A stretch of 64,000 nt of DNA, from contig JBNKDE010000007.1 of the NCBI GenBank assembly GCA_050288105.1, forward strand, positions 62,001-126,000, given 5' to 3'. The position numbers and the translations under genes are program-made. Below, piece after piece: positions 8,387 to 17,105 of the stretch; positions within the stretch are counted from its first letter, which is position 1; each line of letters begins with the position of its first letter. Origin of the DNA: JACNJF01 sp050288105 (GTDB taxonomy: Bacteria; Pseudomonadota; Gammaproteobacteria; GCA-001735895). The notes under the pieces were generated by a model. The model did not search any database, was not told the DNA's origin, and was given only the letters and a program-made list of their open reading frames with translations.

Positions 8387-9030
8387 AGCCATTATCCCTG
8401 GTCGTCCTGCTCTCCGGTAATGGCAGTAACCTGCAGGCCATCATAGATAAAATTCACGATGGCAATCTCAATGCTGAAATCGTGGCAGTTGTCTCCAACC
8501 GCCCCGACGCCTATGGGCTGCAACGCGCACGCGAGCATGGCATCCAGGCAATCAGCCTGGACCATAAGGCATTCAGTGAGCGTGAAGCATTTGATCAGCA
8601 TTTGCAGCAACAAATCGACCAGTTCAATCCGGACCTGATTGTGCTTGCCGGATACATGCGCATATTGAGCACGGATTTCATCCAGCATTACTGGCCGAAT
8701 ATGATCAATATCCATCCCTCTTTACTGCCTAAATATCAGGGCCTAAATACCCATCAGCGTGCACTGGAAAATCAGGATGCCGAACATGGTGTCAGCATTC
8801 ATATCGTCACCGCAGAACTGGACTCCGGCCCAGTCATTGTGCAGGGAAAGTTTGCCATTGATGCGAGTGATGACGCCGAATCACTGCAGCAGAAGGTCCA
8901 TCAACTGGAACACCAGATGTATCCTCAGGTCATACAGTGGTTAGCCGAGAAACGTTTACAACTAACCGCTGGGCTGCCGCATTTCGATGGCATGCATCTC
9001 TCAAAACCTCTGGTATTTGATCATGTATAG
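8383..9030 (+). CDS. purN: Phosphoribosylglycinamide formyltransferase
   Basis: GAR transformylase using 10-formyltetrahydrofolate, third step of purine synthesis. The phosphate loop is SGNGSNLQA (11-19). The catalytic triad is visible as Asn109 and His111 in NIHPSLLPKYQG and Asp147 in ELDSGPV. The 215-aa length is normal. It is coupled to purM by a 4-bp overlap, and its last codons overlap the start of the DUF3108 gene by 8 bp. Confidence 0.95.
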   Translation: MKPLSLVVLLSGNGSNLQAIIDKIHDGNLNAEIVAVVSNRPDAYGLQRAREHGIQAISLDHKAFSEREAFDQHLQQQIDQFNPDLIVLAGYMRILSTDFIQHYWPNMINIHPSLLPKYQGLNTHQRALENQDAEHGVSIHIVTAELDSGPVIVQGKFAIDASDDAESLQQKVHQLEHQMYPQVIQWLAEKRLQLTAGLPHFDGMHLSKPLVFDHV

Positions 9031-9709
9031 AATACTTATTTGTCTGATCCTGCTGGCCACGACCTCTCTGTCAGCCAATGACCTGAAACCCTTTGATGCA
9101 CATTATCGCGTGTTTCGGAATGACCAGCATGTCGCCTACGCCAGCTTTTCTTTAAAGCAGATAAATAGTGTCTGGGTATGGTCTATGAACACTGAGCCCA
9201 GCGGTATATACAGCTGGTTAACCCGCAAACGTCCCTATATTGAAACCCATATGCAGGGCCAGGCTCAGGGCGAACCACAGCTCACGATAGAAGTGAGCGG
9301 AGACTATCCAGATAAGAGCGCGCGGCGCGCGTGCTGGTTTGACCACAAAAACAACCGCGCCTATTACTCAAATTCAAAAACCCAGCACGTACTGGAATTT
9401 ATTCCGCCGCTGTACAATTATCACTCGATTAATCTGCTCTACCTCGACATGAAAAAAGCAGGAGAAAAAGAGATTGTGATCCAGTTTTATCGCAAGGGGG
9501 ATATGAAGTTTTCCAGGGTGACTCTGGAGACCGATATCGAGATTCCTGATGGAGACTCCAGTATCAAGGTTGATAAACTCTCCCAGGACTTTGCTGATAG
9601 CAAGGATACGATTCAGTATTACTACCAGAACAATGAACTGGCACCCTTGAAGATAGAACAGATTAAGTCAGACTACACTTCCGTCATGTGGAGAGATGAT
9701 CAAAAGTAG
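9023..9709 (+). CDS. DUF3108 exported protein
   Basis: Predicted periplasmic protein of about 228 aa. The chosen ATG (9023) overlaps the purN stop and gives a clean signal peptide (MYRILICLILLATTSLSA). An in-frame ATG at 8987 would add 12 residues inside purN and is less likely. The body shows DUF3108 character (FDAHYRVFRNDQHVAYASFSL, then SIKVDKLSQDFAD). DUF3108 proteins are conserved beside purMN in many gammaproteobacteria; the function is unknown. Confidence 0.78.
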   Translation: MYRILICLILLATTSLSANDLKPFDAHYRVFRNDQHVAYASFSLKQINSVWVWSMNTEPSGIYSWLTRKRPYIETHMQGQAQGEPQLTIEVSGDYPDKSARRACWFDHKNNRAYYSNSKTQHVLEFIPPLYNYHSINLLYLDMKKAGEKEIVIQFYRKGDMKFSRVTLETDIEIPDGDSSIKVDKLSQDFADSKDTIQYYYQNNELAPLKIEQIKSDYTSVMWRDDQK

Positions 9710-9720
9710 CCTGTGCACCG

Positions 9721-10194
9721 TCACAGACGCGTGAAATCCTGCTCCCTGACCAGACGCTCAATTTCCACTGGCGCATACGGAATCTGCTCAATGAAGTCCG
9801 GCAGGTCAGATTGCTCGATATTGAGATAATCCATCGCTGTCTGGCAGGCCTTGATATCAATCAGGTGATTACTGTCCAGCTCACGTGCCTTGTCCACAAT
9901 ACTCATAAATTGCTGATAGTTACTCTTCTTGAATAACTTCAGTTCTTCCCCATGCAACACCAGCGCAATGCGACCATATTGATCAGGGCTGAACTGGCCT
10001 TTTAAATGCTCTGCACGTTTTAAAATCGCATCCAGCTGCTGTTCGTTTTGCACGGTAATGTCAAACACATACCCCTTTTCTGAGGATTCAGTATCTGCAC
10101 CGGCGGGCGGGTTGCTCTGCTGCGCCTGAACTGACCAGCCAGTCAGTTGCAGCAGCAGGACACACAACAGTAATTTTTTAACCATCACCTGCAA
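9721..10194 (-). CDS. Exported DsrE/DsrF-like family protein
   Basis: A 157-aa protein with a signal peptide (residues 5-24, ending SVQA) and a DsrE-type alpha/beta domain. The sequence RIALVLHGEEL and the single Cys117 in DIKACQTAM correspond to the conserved cysteine of DsrE-like sulfurtransferase subunits. Classical DsrE is cytoplasmic; exported versions are known but poorly characterised. It overlaps the 3' end of pmbA by 17 bp and is therefore in its transcript. A start at 10185 is also possible. No dsr genes are in the window, so a link to sulfur oxidation is not shown. Confidence 0.65.
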   Translation of the reverse strand: MQVMVKKLLLCVLLLQLTGWSVQAQQSNPPAGADTESSEKGYVFDITVQNEQQLDAILKRAEHLKGQFSPDQYGRIALVLHGEELKLFKKSNYQQFMSIVDKARELDSNHLIDIKACQTAMDYLNIEQSDLPDFIEQIPYAPVEIERLVREQDFTRL

Positions 10195-11530
10195 TCGTCA
10201 TTTTATCGATCAGGATAGATCCACAATGAACATTGCCACGAGTATCAACGTCTGTTCCAATCTCGACAATGCCTTTAAACATCTGCTTCAAATTACTGGC
10301 AATGGTAATCTCCTCTACCGGATATTGAATCTTCCCATTCTCTACCCAGAAACCGGCCGCTCCGCGCGAGTAATCACCCGTCACCGTACTCACACCCTGG
10401 CCCATTAATTCAGTGACCAGCAGTCCTTTATCCATGGCCTTCAGGCAAGCTTCAAAGTCCTTGCCGGTATTTGACAGTTTAAGATTATGCACTCCACTGG
10501 CATGCCCGCTTGATTGCAGGCCCAGCTTACGTGCAGAGTAGCTATCCAGCAGATAACTCTGAAGACGACCCTCGTCCACCAGAACATTCTCTCTCACCGC
10601 TACGCCCTCGCCGTCATAATTCGCCGATCCTAGCGCACCCGGCTCAAAGGGAAACTCCTTGAGCTGAACAAACTCGGGGAACACCAGCTCACCACGCGCA
10701 TCCAGCAGGAAGCTTGCTTTTCGATACTGGGCATTACCGCCGATAGCGGCATTCAAATGATAGATAAGGCCACGCGCCATCTCAGGTACAAACATCACTG
10801 GCGCCTGGCAGGTAGGCAGCTTACGTGCACCAAGACGATCCACGGTGCGTTGTGCTGATTTCTCACCCACTTCCCTGGCAGCCATCAGTAGCTCAGGGTT
10901 GCGATTCACGCTATACCAGTAGTCTCGCTGCATGCCTTTCTCGTTCTGAGCAACTACCGAGCAACTGATCGAATGGCGAGTCTTACGCTCTGCCTGCAAA
11001 AAACCGTGGGTATTGCCATAAGCTGAAATACTTTTGCCCAGATCAATAGAAGCCCCGTCCGAGTTACAGATTCGCTGATCATAATCCAGCGCAGCGGCTT
11101 CGCATTCCAGCGCCAGCTGTATCGCTTCAGGGGTATCCAGATTCCACTCATAAAACAGATCCAGCTCATGCATATGCGTAGCCATAAGCTCCGCATCCGC
11201 CAGTCCAGCACAGGGGTCTTCTGAGGTGTAACGCGCAATATCGCAGGCCGCCTCAACCGTTTTACGGATTGATTCAGGGTTCAGGCTACTGGTGCTGGCA
11301 CTGCCCTTATGCTGACCAAAATACACCGTAATACCCAGACCCGTGTCATTCTGATACTCCACTGTTTCAACATCGCGCATACGCGCAGAAACCGTCACCC
11401 CCTCAGAAACTGTCAGGCCTGCTTCGGCCTGTGTCGCACCGCGCTGTTGGGCCAGCTTCAGGGTATCGTCGATAATGTTCTTGAGGGATGCTTCGGAAAC
11501 CGTCAAACTATTCATATTAATTTCATTCAT
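10178..11530 (-). CDS. pmbA: Metalloprotease PmbA/TldE
   Basis: Subunit of the TldD/TldE (PmbA) protease pair, which degrades or matures peptides such as microcins and CcdA. The 450-aa length is typical. Family features include the N-terminal TVSEGVTVSARMRDVETVEYQND region, GNAQYRKASFLLD and the C-terminal GAAGFWVENGKIQYPVEEITIA block (given here as landmarks). PmbA lacks the zinc motif carried by TldD. tldD is not in this window. It is divergent from yjgA with only 18 bp between start codons, so promoters must lie inside the flanking coding sequences. Confidence 0.92.
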   Translation of the reverse strand: MNEINMNSLTVSEASLKNIIDDTLKLAQQRGATQAEAGLTVSEGVTVSARMRDVETVEYQNDTGLGITVYFGQHKGSASTSSLNPESIRKTVEAACDIARYTSEDPCAGLADAELMATHMHELDLFYEWNLDTPEAIQLALECEAAALDYDQRICNSDGASIDLGKSISAYGNTHGFLQAERKTRHSISCSVVAQNEKGMQRDYWYSVNRNPELLMAAREVGEKSAQRTVDRLGARKLPTCQAPVMFVPEMARGLIYHLNAAIGGNAQYRKASFLLDARGELVFPEFVQLKEFPFEPGALGSANYDGEGVAVRENVLVDEGRLQSYLLDSYSARKLGLQSSGHASGVHNLKLSNTGKDFEACLKAMDKGLLVTELMGQGVSTVTGDYSRGAAGFWVENGKIQYPVEEITIASNLKQMFKGIVEIGTDVDTRGNVHCGSILIDKMTIAGDG

Positions 11531-11548
11531 CCATGCATTCTAGCGCAC

Positions 11549-12076
11549 ATGAGAACAGAAGAAGAAGCCCAAATTAACGATGACGAAGAAGAGTTTGAGA
11601 TCATCAGCAAATCTCAGCAGAAACGCGAAAGCCAGGCGTTGCAGGAACTCGGCAAAAAGCTCAGTCATCTGAATACCGATCAGCTGGCAAAAATCCCTAT
11701 GGATGAAAAGCTGAGAGAGGCCATCGCCCTAGCGCACCGCCTGGTTAACAAGCGCAGCGCCCTTAAACGACACTATCAGTACATCGGCAAAATACTGCGC
11801 AATGTAGATGCCGAACCAATCTTTGCTGCCGTCGAAGCTATCGAAAACAGAGACCAGCATAACAAACAGCACTTTAAGGAGCTGGAGTACTGGCGCGAGC
11901 GGATACTCAACGAAGGAGACCCCGCAATCAATGAATGCTGTGCGCAACATCCTGAGCTGGAACGCCAGCAACTCAGACAGCTGTGGCGTAACCACAAATC
12001 AGCCAAAGACGACAAAAAGACTCAGATAGCACGCCATTTATTTCGAGAATTACAGGCCAGTATGATCGATAAATAA
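11549..12076 (+). CDS. yjgA: YjgA-like ribosome-associated protein (DUF615)
   Basis: Small helical protein that associates with late 50S assembly intermediates (known for E. coli YjgA/DarP). The 175-aa length is typical. The acidic start (MRTEEEAQINDDEEEFEIIS) and the SKSQQKRESQALQELGKKL helix are diagnostic. The C-terminal HLFRELQASM is also family-like. The frame is open upstream, but the ATG at 11549 fits the family N-terminus. yjgA beside pmbA is a widely conserved pair. Confidence 0.9.
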   Translation: MRTEEEAQINDDEEEFEIISKSQQKRESQALQELGKKLSHLNTDQLAKIPMDEKLREAIALAHRLVNKRSALKRHYQYIGKILRNVDAEPIFAAVEAIENRDQHNKQHFKELEYWRERILNEGDPAINECCAQHPELERQQLRQLWRNHKSAKDDKKTQIARHLFRELQASMIDK

Positions 12077-12128
12077 CAATCCATTGATTGCAGAATTTTT
12101 AACCTTTATCAAGTACACAGGGACACTT

Positions 12129-12944
12129 ATGATGAACAGACTAACAATTTTCATAACTACGTTATTGATAAGTAGTTTTACCCAGGCAGATATACAGATT
12201 ACCTCTGTCGATCAGGGCGGAGACATAAATACAATCACCAGCAATGGCCATCTGATTCGTATGGATAATAAAAATGACAGCCAGTTTGTATTAATAGATA
12301 CCCGTCAGCAGCAATTCAAAATGGTAGACCCCCAGCGCCGACAGGTGATGCTGGTCGATTTGAAAAAATCAAAGCAGGCGGTTAATCAATCCAGTCGTGT
12401 TAAGGTCAATTACCGCAAACTCGGCCAGGGGCCTAAGATCGCTGGTTATGACACGACCCAATATAGCGTTACTGCAAACGGCAAACCCTGCAATACAGTT
12501 TTTATTTCTCAACAGGTCATGAACAAAGCCGGGATCTCCGAACTCTTTGACGCCATGCAAACCATGCAACAGCAGACAGAGAATATGATGGGGGGAATGA
12601 GCTCGATGCTGGATGAGTGTACTCAGGCTGACCTACAGTCTTACGAGTTTTTCAAATCCAGGGGTGCGCCTTTAAAAACACTGGATAGCAACGGCCAGAT
12701 TGAAAGTGAAATAACATCAATCAACAACAATGCAAAAATCAACAGCGCCTATTATCAGGTCCCTGCCGGTTACCAGCAGGTCAGCATGCAGCAACAGATG
12801 GAACAGGCCCGTCAGCAGATGCAGCAAAACATGCCAGACATGAACCAGATCATGCAACAAATGCAGCAGAATGGAAGCATACCGCCCGAGGCTATGGAGC
12901 AAATGAAAAAGATGCAGGAAATGTTTCAGCAACCTCAGCAGTAA
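12129..12944 (+). CDS. DUF4412-like exported protein with Gln/Met-rich tail
   Basis: Predicted periplasmic protein of about 271 aa. The start at 12129 follows AGGGA and gives a signal peptide ending SSFTQA. An upstream in-frame ATG (12084) has no such support. The middle resembles DUF4412 (DTRQQQFKMVDPQRRQVMLVD, KIAGYDTTQYSV). The last ~60 residues are a low-complexity Gln/Met-rich helix (for example QQMEQARQQMQQNMPDMN), possibly a coiled coil or metal-binding tail. It stands 52 bp after yjgA. The function is unknown. Confidence 0.7.
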   Translation: MMNRLTIFITTLLISSFTQADIQITSVDQGGDINTITSNGHLIRMDNKNDSQFVLIDTRQQQFKMVDPQRRQVMLVDLKKSKQAVNQSSRVKVNYRKLGQGPKIAGYDTTQYSVTANGKPCNTVFISQQVMNKAGISELFDAMQTMQQQTENMMGGMSSMLDECTQADLQSYEFFKSRGAPLKTLDSNGQIESEITSINNNAKINSAYYQVPAGYQQVSMQQQMEQARQQMQQNMPDMNQIMQQMQQNGSIPPEAMEQMKKMQEMFQQPQQ

Positions 12945-12991
12945 GCGGCAACGAAATAGATTTCTTTAATCTGCTGGTATTTAAAAACATT

Positions 12992-13550
12992 GAACCACGA
13001 AGCACACGAAGGTTTATAAATAACTTTCTTCGATTGAACATTTAAAAAGCTTTTAACCACAGAGCACACAGAGATCACAGAGTTTTTATTTTGTGTTTAA
13101 CCTCACGGTCTCTTCTAAAAACCGGTAACTATCTTATCGGTTATGTACTACTACAAATAAATTTTTTTCTTCGTGTTCTCTGTGTGCTTCGTGGTTCAAC
13201 TAAAAATCAATAAAATTGAAAAGTCCTTAGACCGATACCAGAAGGGGTTAATAAACACGAAGGAGAAGATAAACAAAAATTATTTCTCAGTGCTCTCTGT
13301 GTCCTCTGTGGTTTAACAAAAACCTTTCAGCTGGCACAATCAAACCGCAGCACCAGCAAGCCACCATAGCAGGCATCAGTAACAACCAAAAAAACCTTCG
13401 TGCCCTTCGTGTGCTTCGTGGTTGATAAAAAATTAGCAGTCGTTTAAACCCGATCAGACAGTTACCGACTTTTAGAAGAGACCATCAGGTTAAACACAAA
13501 ATAAAAACTCTGTGATCTCTGTGTCCTCTGTGGTGAAAAGCTTTTTTAAA
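12992..13550. repeat. Cluster of nested inverted repeats (interspersed repeat / MITE-like), gene-free
   Basis: The gap 12945-13589 has no gene. It holds at least six variants of a ~22-30 nt unit of the type AACCAC(A/G)(A/G)AG..ACAC, alternating in orientation, at about 12992, 13056, 13163, 13284, 13390 and 13500. The longest pair is a ~90-nt imperfect inverted repeat: left arm 13041-13130, right arm 13460-13550. Both arms carry AAGCTTTT, ACCACAGAG, TTTTTATTTTGTG and GGTCTCTTCTAAAA. The spacing is irregular, so it is not CRISPR. This looks like insertions of one repeat family within itself. Confidence 0.75.
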
Positions 13551-13589
13551 CAATTAGCAGCAACTCAGGAGTAACCAGGTATCAATACA

Positions 13590-16229
13590 CTAACTGGCAT
13601 CATCATCCCTATGAAGTATATCCAGAATATCCTGCTCCCATACATCACGGTCTACATTTTTGGCCAGCTTGATAGCCGCTGAGGCAGCCATGGGTGAGTT
13701 TACAAAAACACCACCCTTCAGGCGATGCCCCTTGACCAGCAAACAACGCCAGCAATTAGAGGAAACACTACCCAGGCTGTACGAAGTCGTTTCCTCATCG
13801 ACCTTAAGACTGCCAAAACTTTTTAAATCTATACCCGTCATCTTCAATTGAACTGGCGGTAATGCGCTGGCACTGTAACGGGCATCTCCACCCGCAATAA
13901 CATCAGCAGCGACCTTACCCTGTTCATTTCCAACTGACCATAGTCCACTGACAGCACCGGGTAATTCAGCCACATCACCCACACAGAATATATTTTCATT
14001 CGAACTTTTCATCTGCTCATCAACCAGCACACCTCTATTGATATTTAATCCGGCTGCTTTAGCGAGACCAACATCTGCTCTGGCACCTATACACAGCAAT
14101 ACCATGTCAGTTACCAGCAGAGTTTTATCCTTTAAGATCAGTCGGTACAGTTCGCCACAATCTTCAATCCTGTCAATGCCGTTGGCGGTGTAGATTCGCA
14201 CCCCTTTATTTTCCAGAAACTTGCGCAAAATGATGGCTGCATTTCTATCCAGTTGATGATTCATCAGGTGTTCATCGGAATGCACCAGAGATACTCTCAG
14301 TCCGAGCTCCAGCATGGCAGATACCGCTTCTATACCGAGAACCCCGCCACCCAGTATAATAACTCGTCGACAATGATGGCTCTGTACCCAGGAGCGGATC
14401 TTTAGAGCATCCTGCGCATCCCTCAGTGTAAAGACTGCCGGTAGATCGAAGCCGGGCTGGTCGGGTACAAAAGCCTGAGCACCCGTTGCCAGAACCAGTT
14501 TGTCATAGCGGGTATATTCGCCGGTAGCGAGTTGTAGTCTTTTGTTTTTTGCATCAATCGAATCGACCCGTGTATTCAACCAGAAATCAATTTGATTACG
14601 CTGATACCAGTCTTCTTTCATTAGAAACAGGTTCTGTAAAGCACTACGGCCATAGATCACCTTTTCCAGTCCCATACGATTATAAAAATGATAAGGTTCC
14701 TGAGTGATCAGGGTAATATAGCAACTGGGGTCTTTTTCGCGCAGCGTTTCTGCTGTACTAATACCAGCAATACCATTGCCAATAATCACAACATTCATCG
14801 CGTCATCAATGACGGTCTCAAGAAACTCATTAGATGTCTCCTGAGGTATAATCACCTGCGCTGGATCAGCGGCCAGATCAATCTGGATACCAGCCTTAGG
14901 CTTACAACAGCATGCCAGTCGTGCCTTACCTTCCAGGCCTAATCTGCGCAGGGTATTCAATTCATTTTCATCGGGAGGATCGAGGTTCTCCATGCCCTCG
15001 GTAACCACTACTGGATCACTACCACATAAGCCCATGCGGCAACCTGACATAATCGGTAACTCGGCCTCTTCCAGTGCATCCAGCAGGCTCTGCCCACTGT
15101 TCATCAGTAAATGCTTACCACTGGCCTGCTCTATAACCTGCACCATGGAACGCGTATTGTTCAATGCCGCCTTCAGGGTCTCCACGCCGCTACCCAGTGA
15201 AGCCTGTTTTGCCTGTTGTTGATCCAGCTTGAACTGATGTTCCGAAATCATCCCCCGAATCACTACAGCCAGGCTGATCACAACGACCAGGTACTGCAAC
15301 AGGGTAATGACCGAATCTGAAAGCGACAGCTTGAAAATTTGTTCGAGCCCCGCAGCGACAACAGGGATGCCATACCAGTAGAATATCCCCAGCGCCGCCA
15401 TCGAAAACAACGACGCCAGCCTGAAAAAATTAACATGCAGCAGATTATATAAACTGTAGAACAGCCCTATAGAAATAACCGGAGGGCTAAGCATGGTCAG
15501 CAGGTAACTCATCAGACCGCTTTCAACACTAAAAGAGGTATTAAAAAAACCAACAATCAATCCGGGTAGCATCGCAATAAAAAACTTGCGCTGTTCGGTC
15601 CACCAGCCATCCGCATCATCCAGGTCGCCGAAAATAGCTGCACGTGGATTAAAGTCATAACAGTTTTTCTGACAGCCCAGACAGGGCTCACAATATCCAT
15701 TCTTTACCAGTAATAACGGCGCATGACCATAGGCTTTCTGTATCGGTGCCAACGGGCAGAATGTGCCGCACCAGCCACTACGACCCTTAAAATAAACCCC
15801 GCCTGCAAAGGCGAGAATCAGAGCAGCACACAGAACCAGTCCCAGAGCCAGGCCACTATGATTAAGCAAGGGTTGTCGCAATAGCACAAAGATCACGAAA
15901 GCGATCACCGAGAGATACAACGCCAGCTTTTTGAGCAAATCAGACAGGGTATTTTCGCGACTGAAACCTAAGGTTCTGGGTATCTGATTGAGTAGTGCCA
16001 TCGGACAGATATTGCGCCATAGTCCCGGAATCACAGCAAAGCTCAAGGGTAACAGGGGGATAAGCAGCTTCCAGAAAAGCACCAGCCCTTTATCGGGCTG
16101 ATTGAATAACAGGTAGATAATAAACAGGGTAAATATTAATGTCAGGCCGCGTAAAGCCCACCACACAACGGACGGCAGTCTAGCCTCTAATTGTGTGTAG
16201 TTGGGAAAGGCGAGTTTATCCATCCCCAT
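13590..16229 (-). CDS. Membrane 4Fe-4S / 2Fe-2S ferredoxin / FAD-NAD(P) oxidoreductase fusion
   Basis: Large redox fusion of 879 aa. Residues 1-330 have about eight membrane segments and a NapH/NosR-like Fe-S region with Cys154/Cys158 (CGTFC) and a CxxCxxCxxxC motif at Cys180, 183, 186 and 190. Residues about 350-465 are a plant-type ferredoxin domain with CRMGLCGSD (Cys397, Cys402) and CCC (440-442). The third cysteine of CxxxxCxxC is replaced by Asp405. Residues about 478-800 are a pyridine-nucleotide-disulfide oxidoreductase (VVIIGNGIAGIS for FAD, VIILGGGVLGIE for NAD, FCVGDVAE), similar to the NirB N-terminus. It starts 6 bp after the stop of the cyclic-nucleotide-binding gene. It probably moves electrons between NAD(P)H and membrane carriers; the partner is unknown. 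Confidence 0.72.
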   Translation of the reverse strand: MGMDKLAFPNYTQLEARLPSVVWWALRGLTLIFTLFIIYLLFNQPDKGLVLFWKLLIPLLPLSFAVIPGLWRNICPMALLNQIPRTLGFSRENTLSDLLKKLALYLSVIAFVIFVLLRQPLLNHSGLALGLVLCAALILAFAGGVYFKGRSGWCGTFCPLAPIQKAYGHAPLLLVKNGYCEPCLGCQKNCYDFNPRAAIFGDLDDADGWWTEQRKFFIAMLPGLIVGFFNTSFSVESGLMSYLLTMLSPPVISIGLFYSLYNLLHVNFFRLASLFSMAALGIFYWYGIPVVAAGLEQIFKLSLSDSVITLLQYLVVVISLAVVIRGMISEHQFKLDQQQAKQASLGSGVETLKAALNNTRSMVQVIEQASGKHLLMNSGQSLLDALEEAELPIMSGCRMGLCGSDPVVVTEGMENLDPPDENELNTLRRLGLEGKARLACCCKPKAGIQIDLAADPAQVIIPQETSNEFLETVIDDAMNVVIIGNGIAGISTAETLREKDPSCYITLITQEPYHFYNRMGLEKVIYGRSALQNLFLMKEDWYQRNQIDFWLNTRVDSIDAKNKRLQLATGEYTRYDKLVLATGAQAFVPDQPGFDLPAVFTLRDAQDALKIRSWVQSHHCRRVIILGGGVLGIEAVSAMLELGLRVSLVHSDEHLMNHQLDRNAAIILRKFLENKGVRIYTANGIDRIEDCGELYRLILKDKTLLVTDMVLLCIGARADVGLAKAAGLNINRGVLVDEQMKSSNENIFCVGDVAELPGAVSGLWSVGNEQGKVAADVIAGGDARYSASALPPVQLKMTGIDLKSFGSLKVDEETTSYSLGSVSSNCWRCLLVKGHRLKGGVFVNSPMAASAAIKLAKNVDRDVWEQDILDILHRDDDAS

Positions 16230-16235
16230 TTATGC

Positions 16236-16700
16236 TCAAATCTTGTAGGGGGATTCGTTACGAAATCGGTACGCCAGAATGCGCCCCAGATCGAACAACA
16301 GCTGCTGTGCCAGGCTCGGATTCCACGCGGCGATACGGTCGAAACCCTTTCGCGATAACCGCAACAGTTGGCCCTCGCTGATGGCCCGAATCGAGGCACT
16401 GCGGGGTTGCCCATCGAAGAAAGCAAGCTCGCCAAATACCGAGCCTTCGCCGATAGTGGCTATCCTTTTTAAAAAGCCAAAGCTGTTCGGATTGATGACC
16501 TCAACCTGACCCGATACCACAATATTTAACGAGTCATCGGATTCGCCCGCCTTCAACAGCATCATCCCTGGCTTGAAGTCTATACTCTGCGCGTAGCGGA
16601 TCACCTTTTGCCATTCTTCTTCAGACAGGCCCTCAAGCACGGTGATTTTTTCAGATGGTTTATCCTGAGTATCAGATTCACTATAATCAAAATAACGCAT
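16236..16700 (-). CDS. Cyclic nucleotide-binding domain protein
   Basis: A 154-aa protein made almost entirely of one CAP_ED (cNMP-binding) domain: VISGQVEVINPN-type strands (actually VVSGQVEVINPN), GEGSVFGELAFFDGQPRSASIRA as the phosphate-binding cassette, and a short helical C-terminus. There is no helix-turn-helix, so it is not a transcription factor by itself. It lies 6 bp upstream of the 879-aa oxidoreductase and is evidently co-expressed. In related genomes such domains are often fused to ferredoxin or oxidoreductase modules, so it may gate that enzyme; this is inference. Confidence 0.78.
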   Translation of the reverse strand: MRYFDYSESDTQDKPSEKITVLEGLSEEEWQKVIRYAQSIDFKPGMMLLKAGESDDSLNIVVSGQVEVINPNSFGFLKRIATIGEGSVFGELAFFDGQPRSASIRAISEGQLLRLSRKGFDRIAAWNPSLAQQLLFDLGRILAYRFRNESPYKI

Positions 16701-16769
16701 TACCCTCCCCCCAGAGTCACACCCTATGATTGAAGGTTTAGTATGTCATATCATGAATAAAGTCGATAC

Positions 16770-17055
16770 TATTAACCCGGCACCAATATAGGTAATGTTC
16801 AGCCACAGCACACTGGTTCACGGCAAGGCAACAGCAGGCCGCTGTAGTCATTCTCCAGCAACTGCTGTTAACGTAGTCCGTGGGCCAGTGTGCTGCGGCC
16901 TATCTTTTATATTTCCAGTAAGTTAGGAGTCTCAAGAAAACTCCAGCTCCGCGTTACAGCTCTTGCCAAGGGAATAACCATTACCTGCGAGCTGTGCCTT
17001 GATCTGAAGCTTTCTTGAGACTCTGAACAATACCTATATTGATGCCGGGTTAATA
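16770..17055. mobile_element. 286-bp element with 31/33 terminal inverted repeats, TA ends and two internal hairpins (MITE-like)
   Basis: Terminal arms 16770-16802 and 17023-17055 pair at 31 of 33 positions and each ends in TA, as expected for a TA target duplication. Inside are two further stem-loops. One is 16802-16823 with 16878-16899 (22 nt, three mismatches), itself enclosing AACAGCAG/CTGCTGTT. The other is 16927-16939 with 17011-17023 (GAGTCTCAAGAAA, perfect), enclosing ACAGCTC/GAGCTGT. The whole folds as a three-way junction. There is no ORF. TA duplication suggests a non-autonomous IS630/Tc1-mariner-type element; a structured RNA is the alternative. Confidence 0.65.
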
Positions 17056-17079
17056 AAGATATCACTTAAGTCTGGATAA

Positions 17080-17100
17080 GCCCGGGATAGACACCCGGGC
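17080..17100 (-). terminator. Stem-loop after cydX, probable terminator
   Basis: A perfect 7-bp stem GCCCGGG/CCCGGGC with a 7-nt loop starts 6 bp past the cydX stop. The following minus-strand sequence (TTATCC) is only weakly T-rich, so termination may be inefficient or factor-assisted. Confidence 0.45.
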
Positions 17101-17105
17101 CAATA

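Noticed and set aside
12992..13550. Possible CRISPR array
   Set aside because: Units alternate in orientation and spacing is irregular; there are no cas genes.
16770..17055. tRNA or tmRNA because of the branched fold
   Set aside because: No T-loop, anticodon or CCA-type end; the size and 33-bp terminal stem do not fit.
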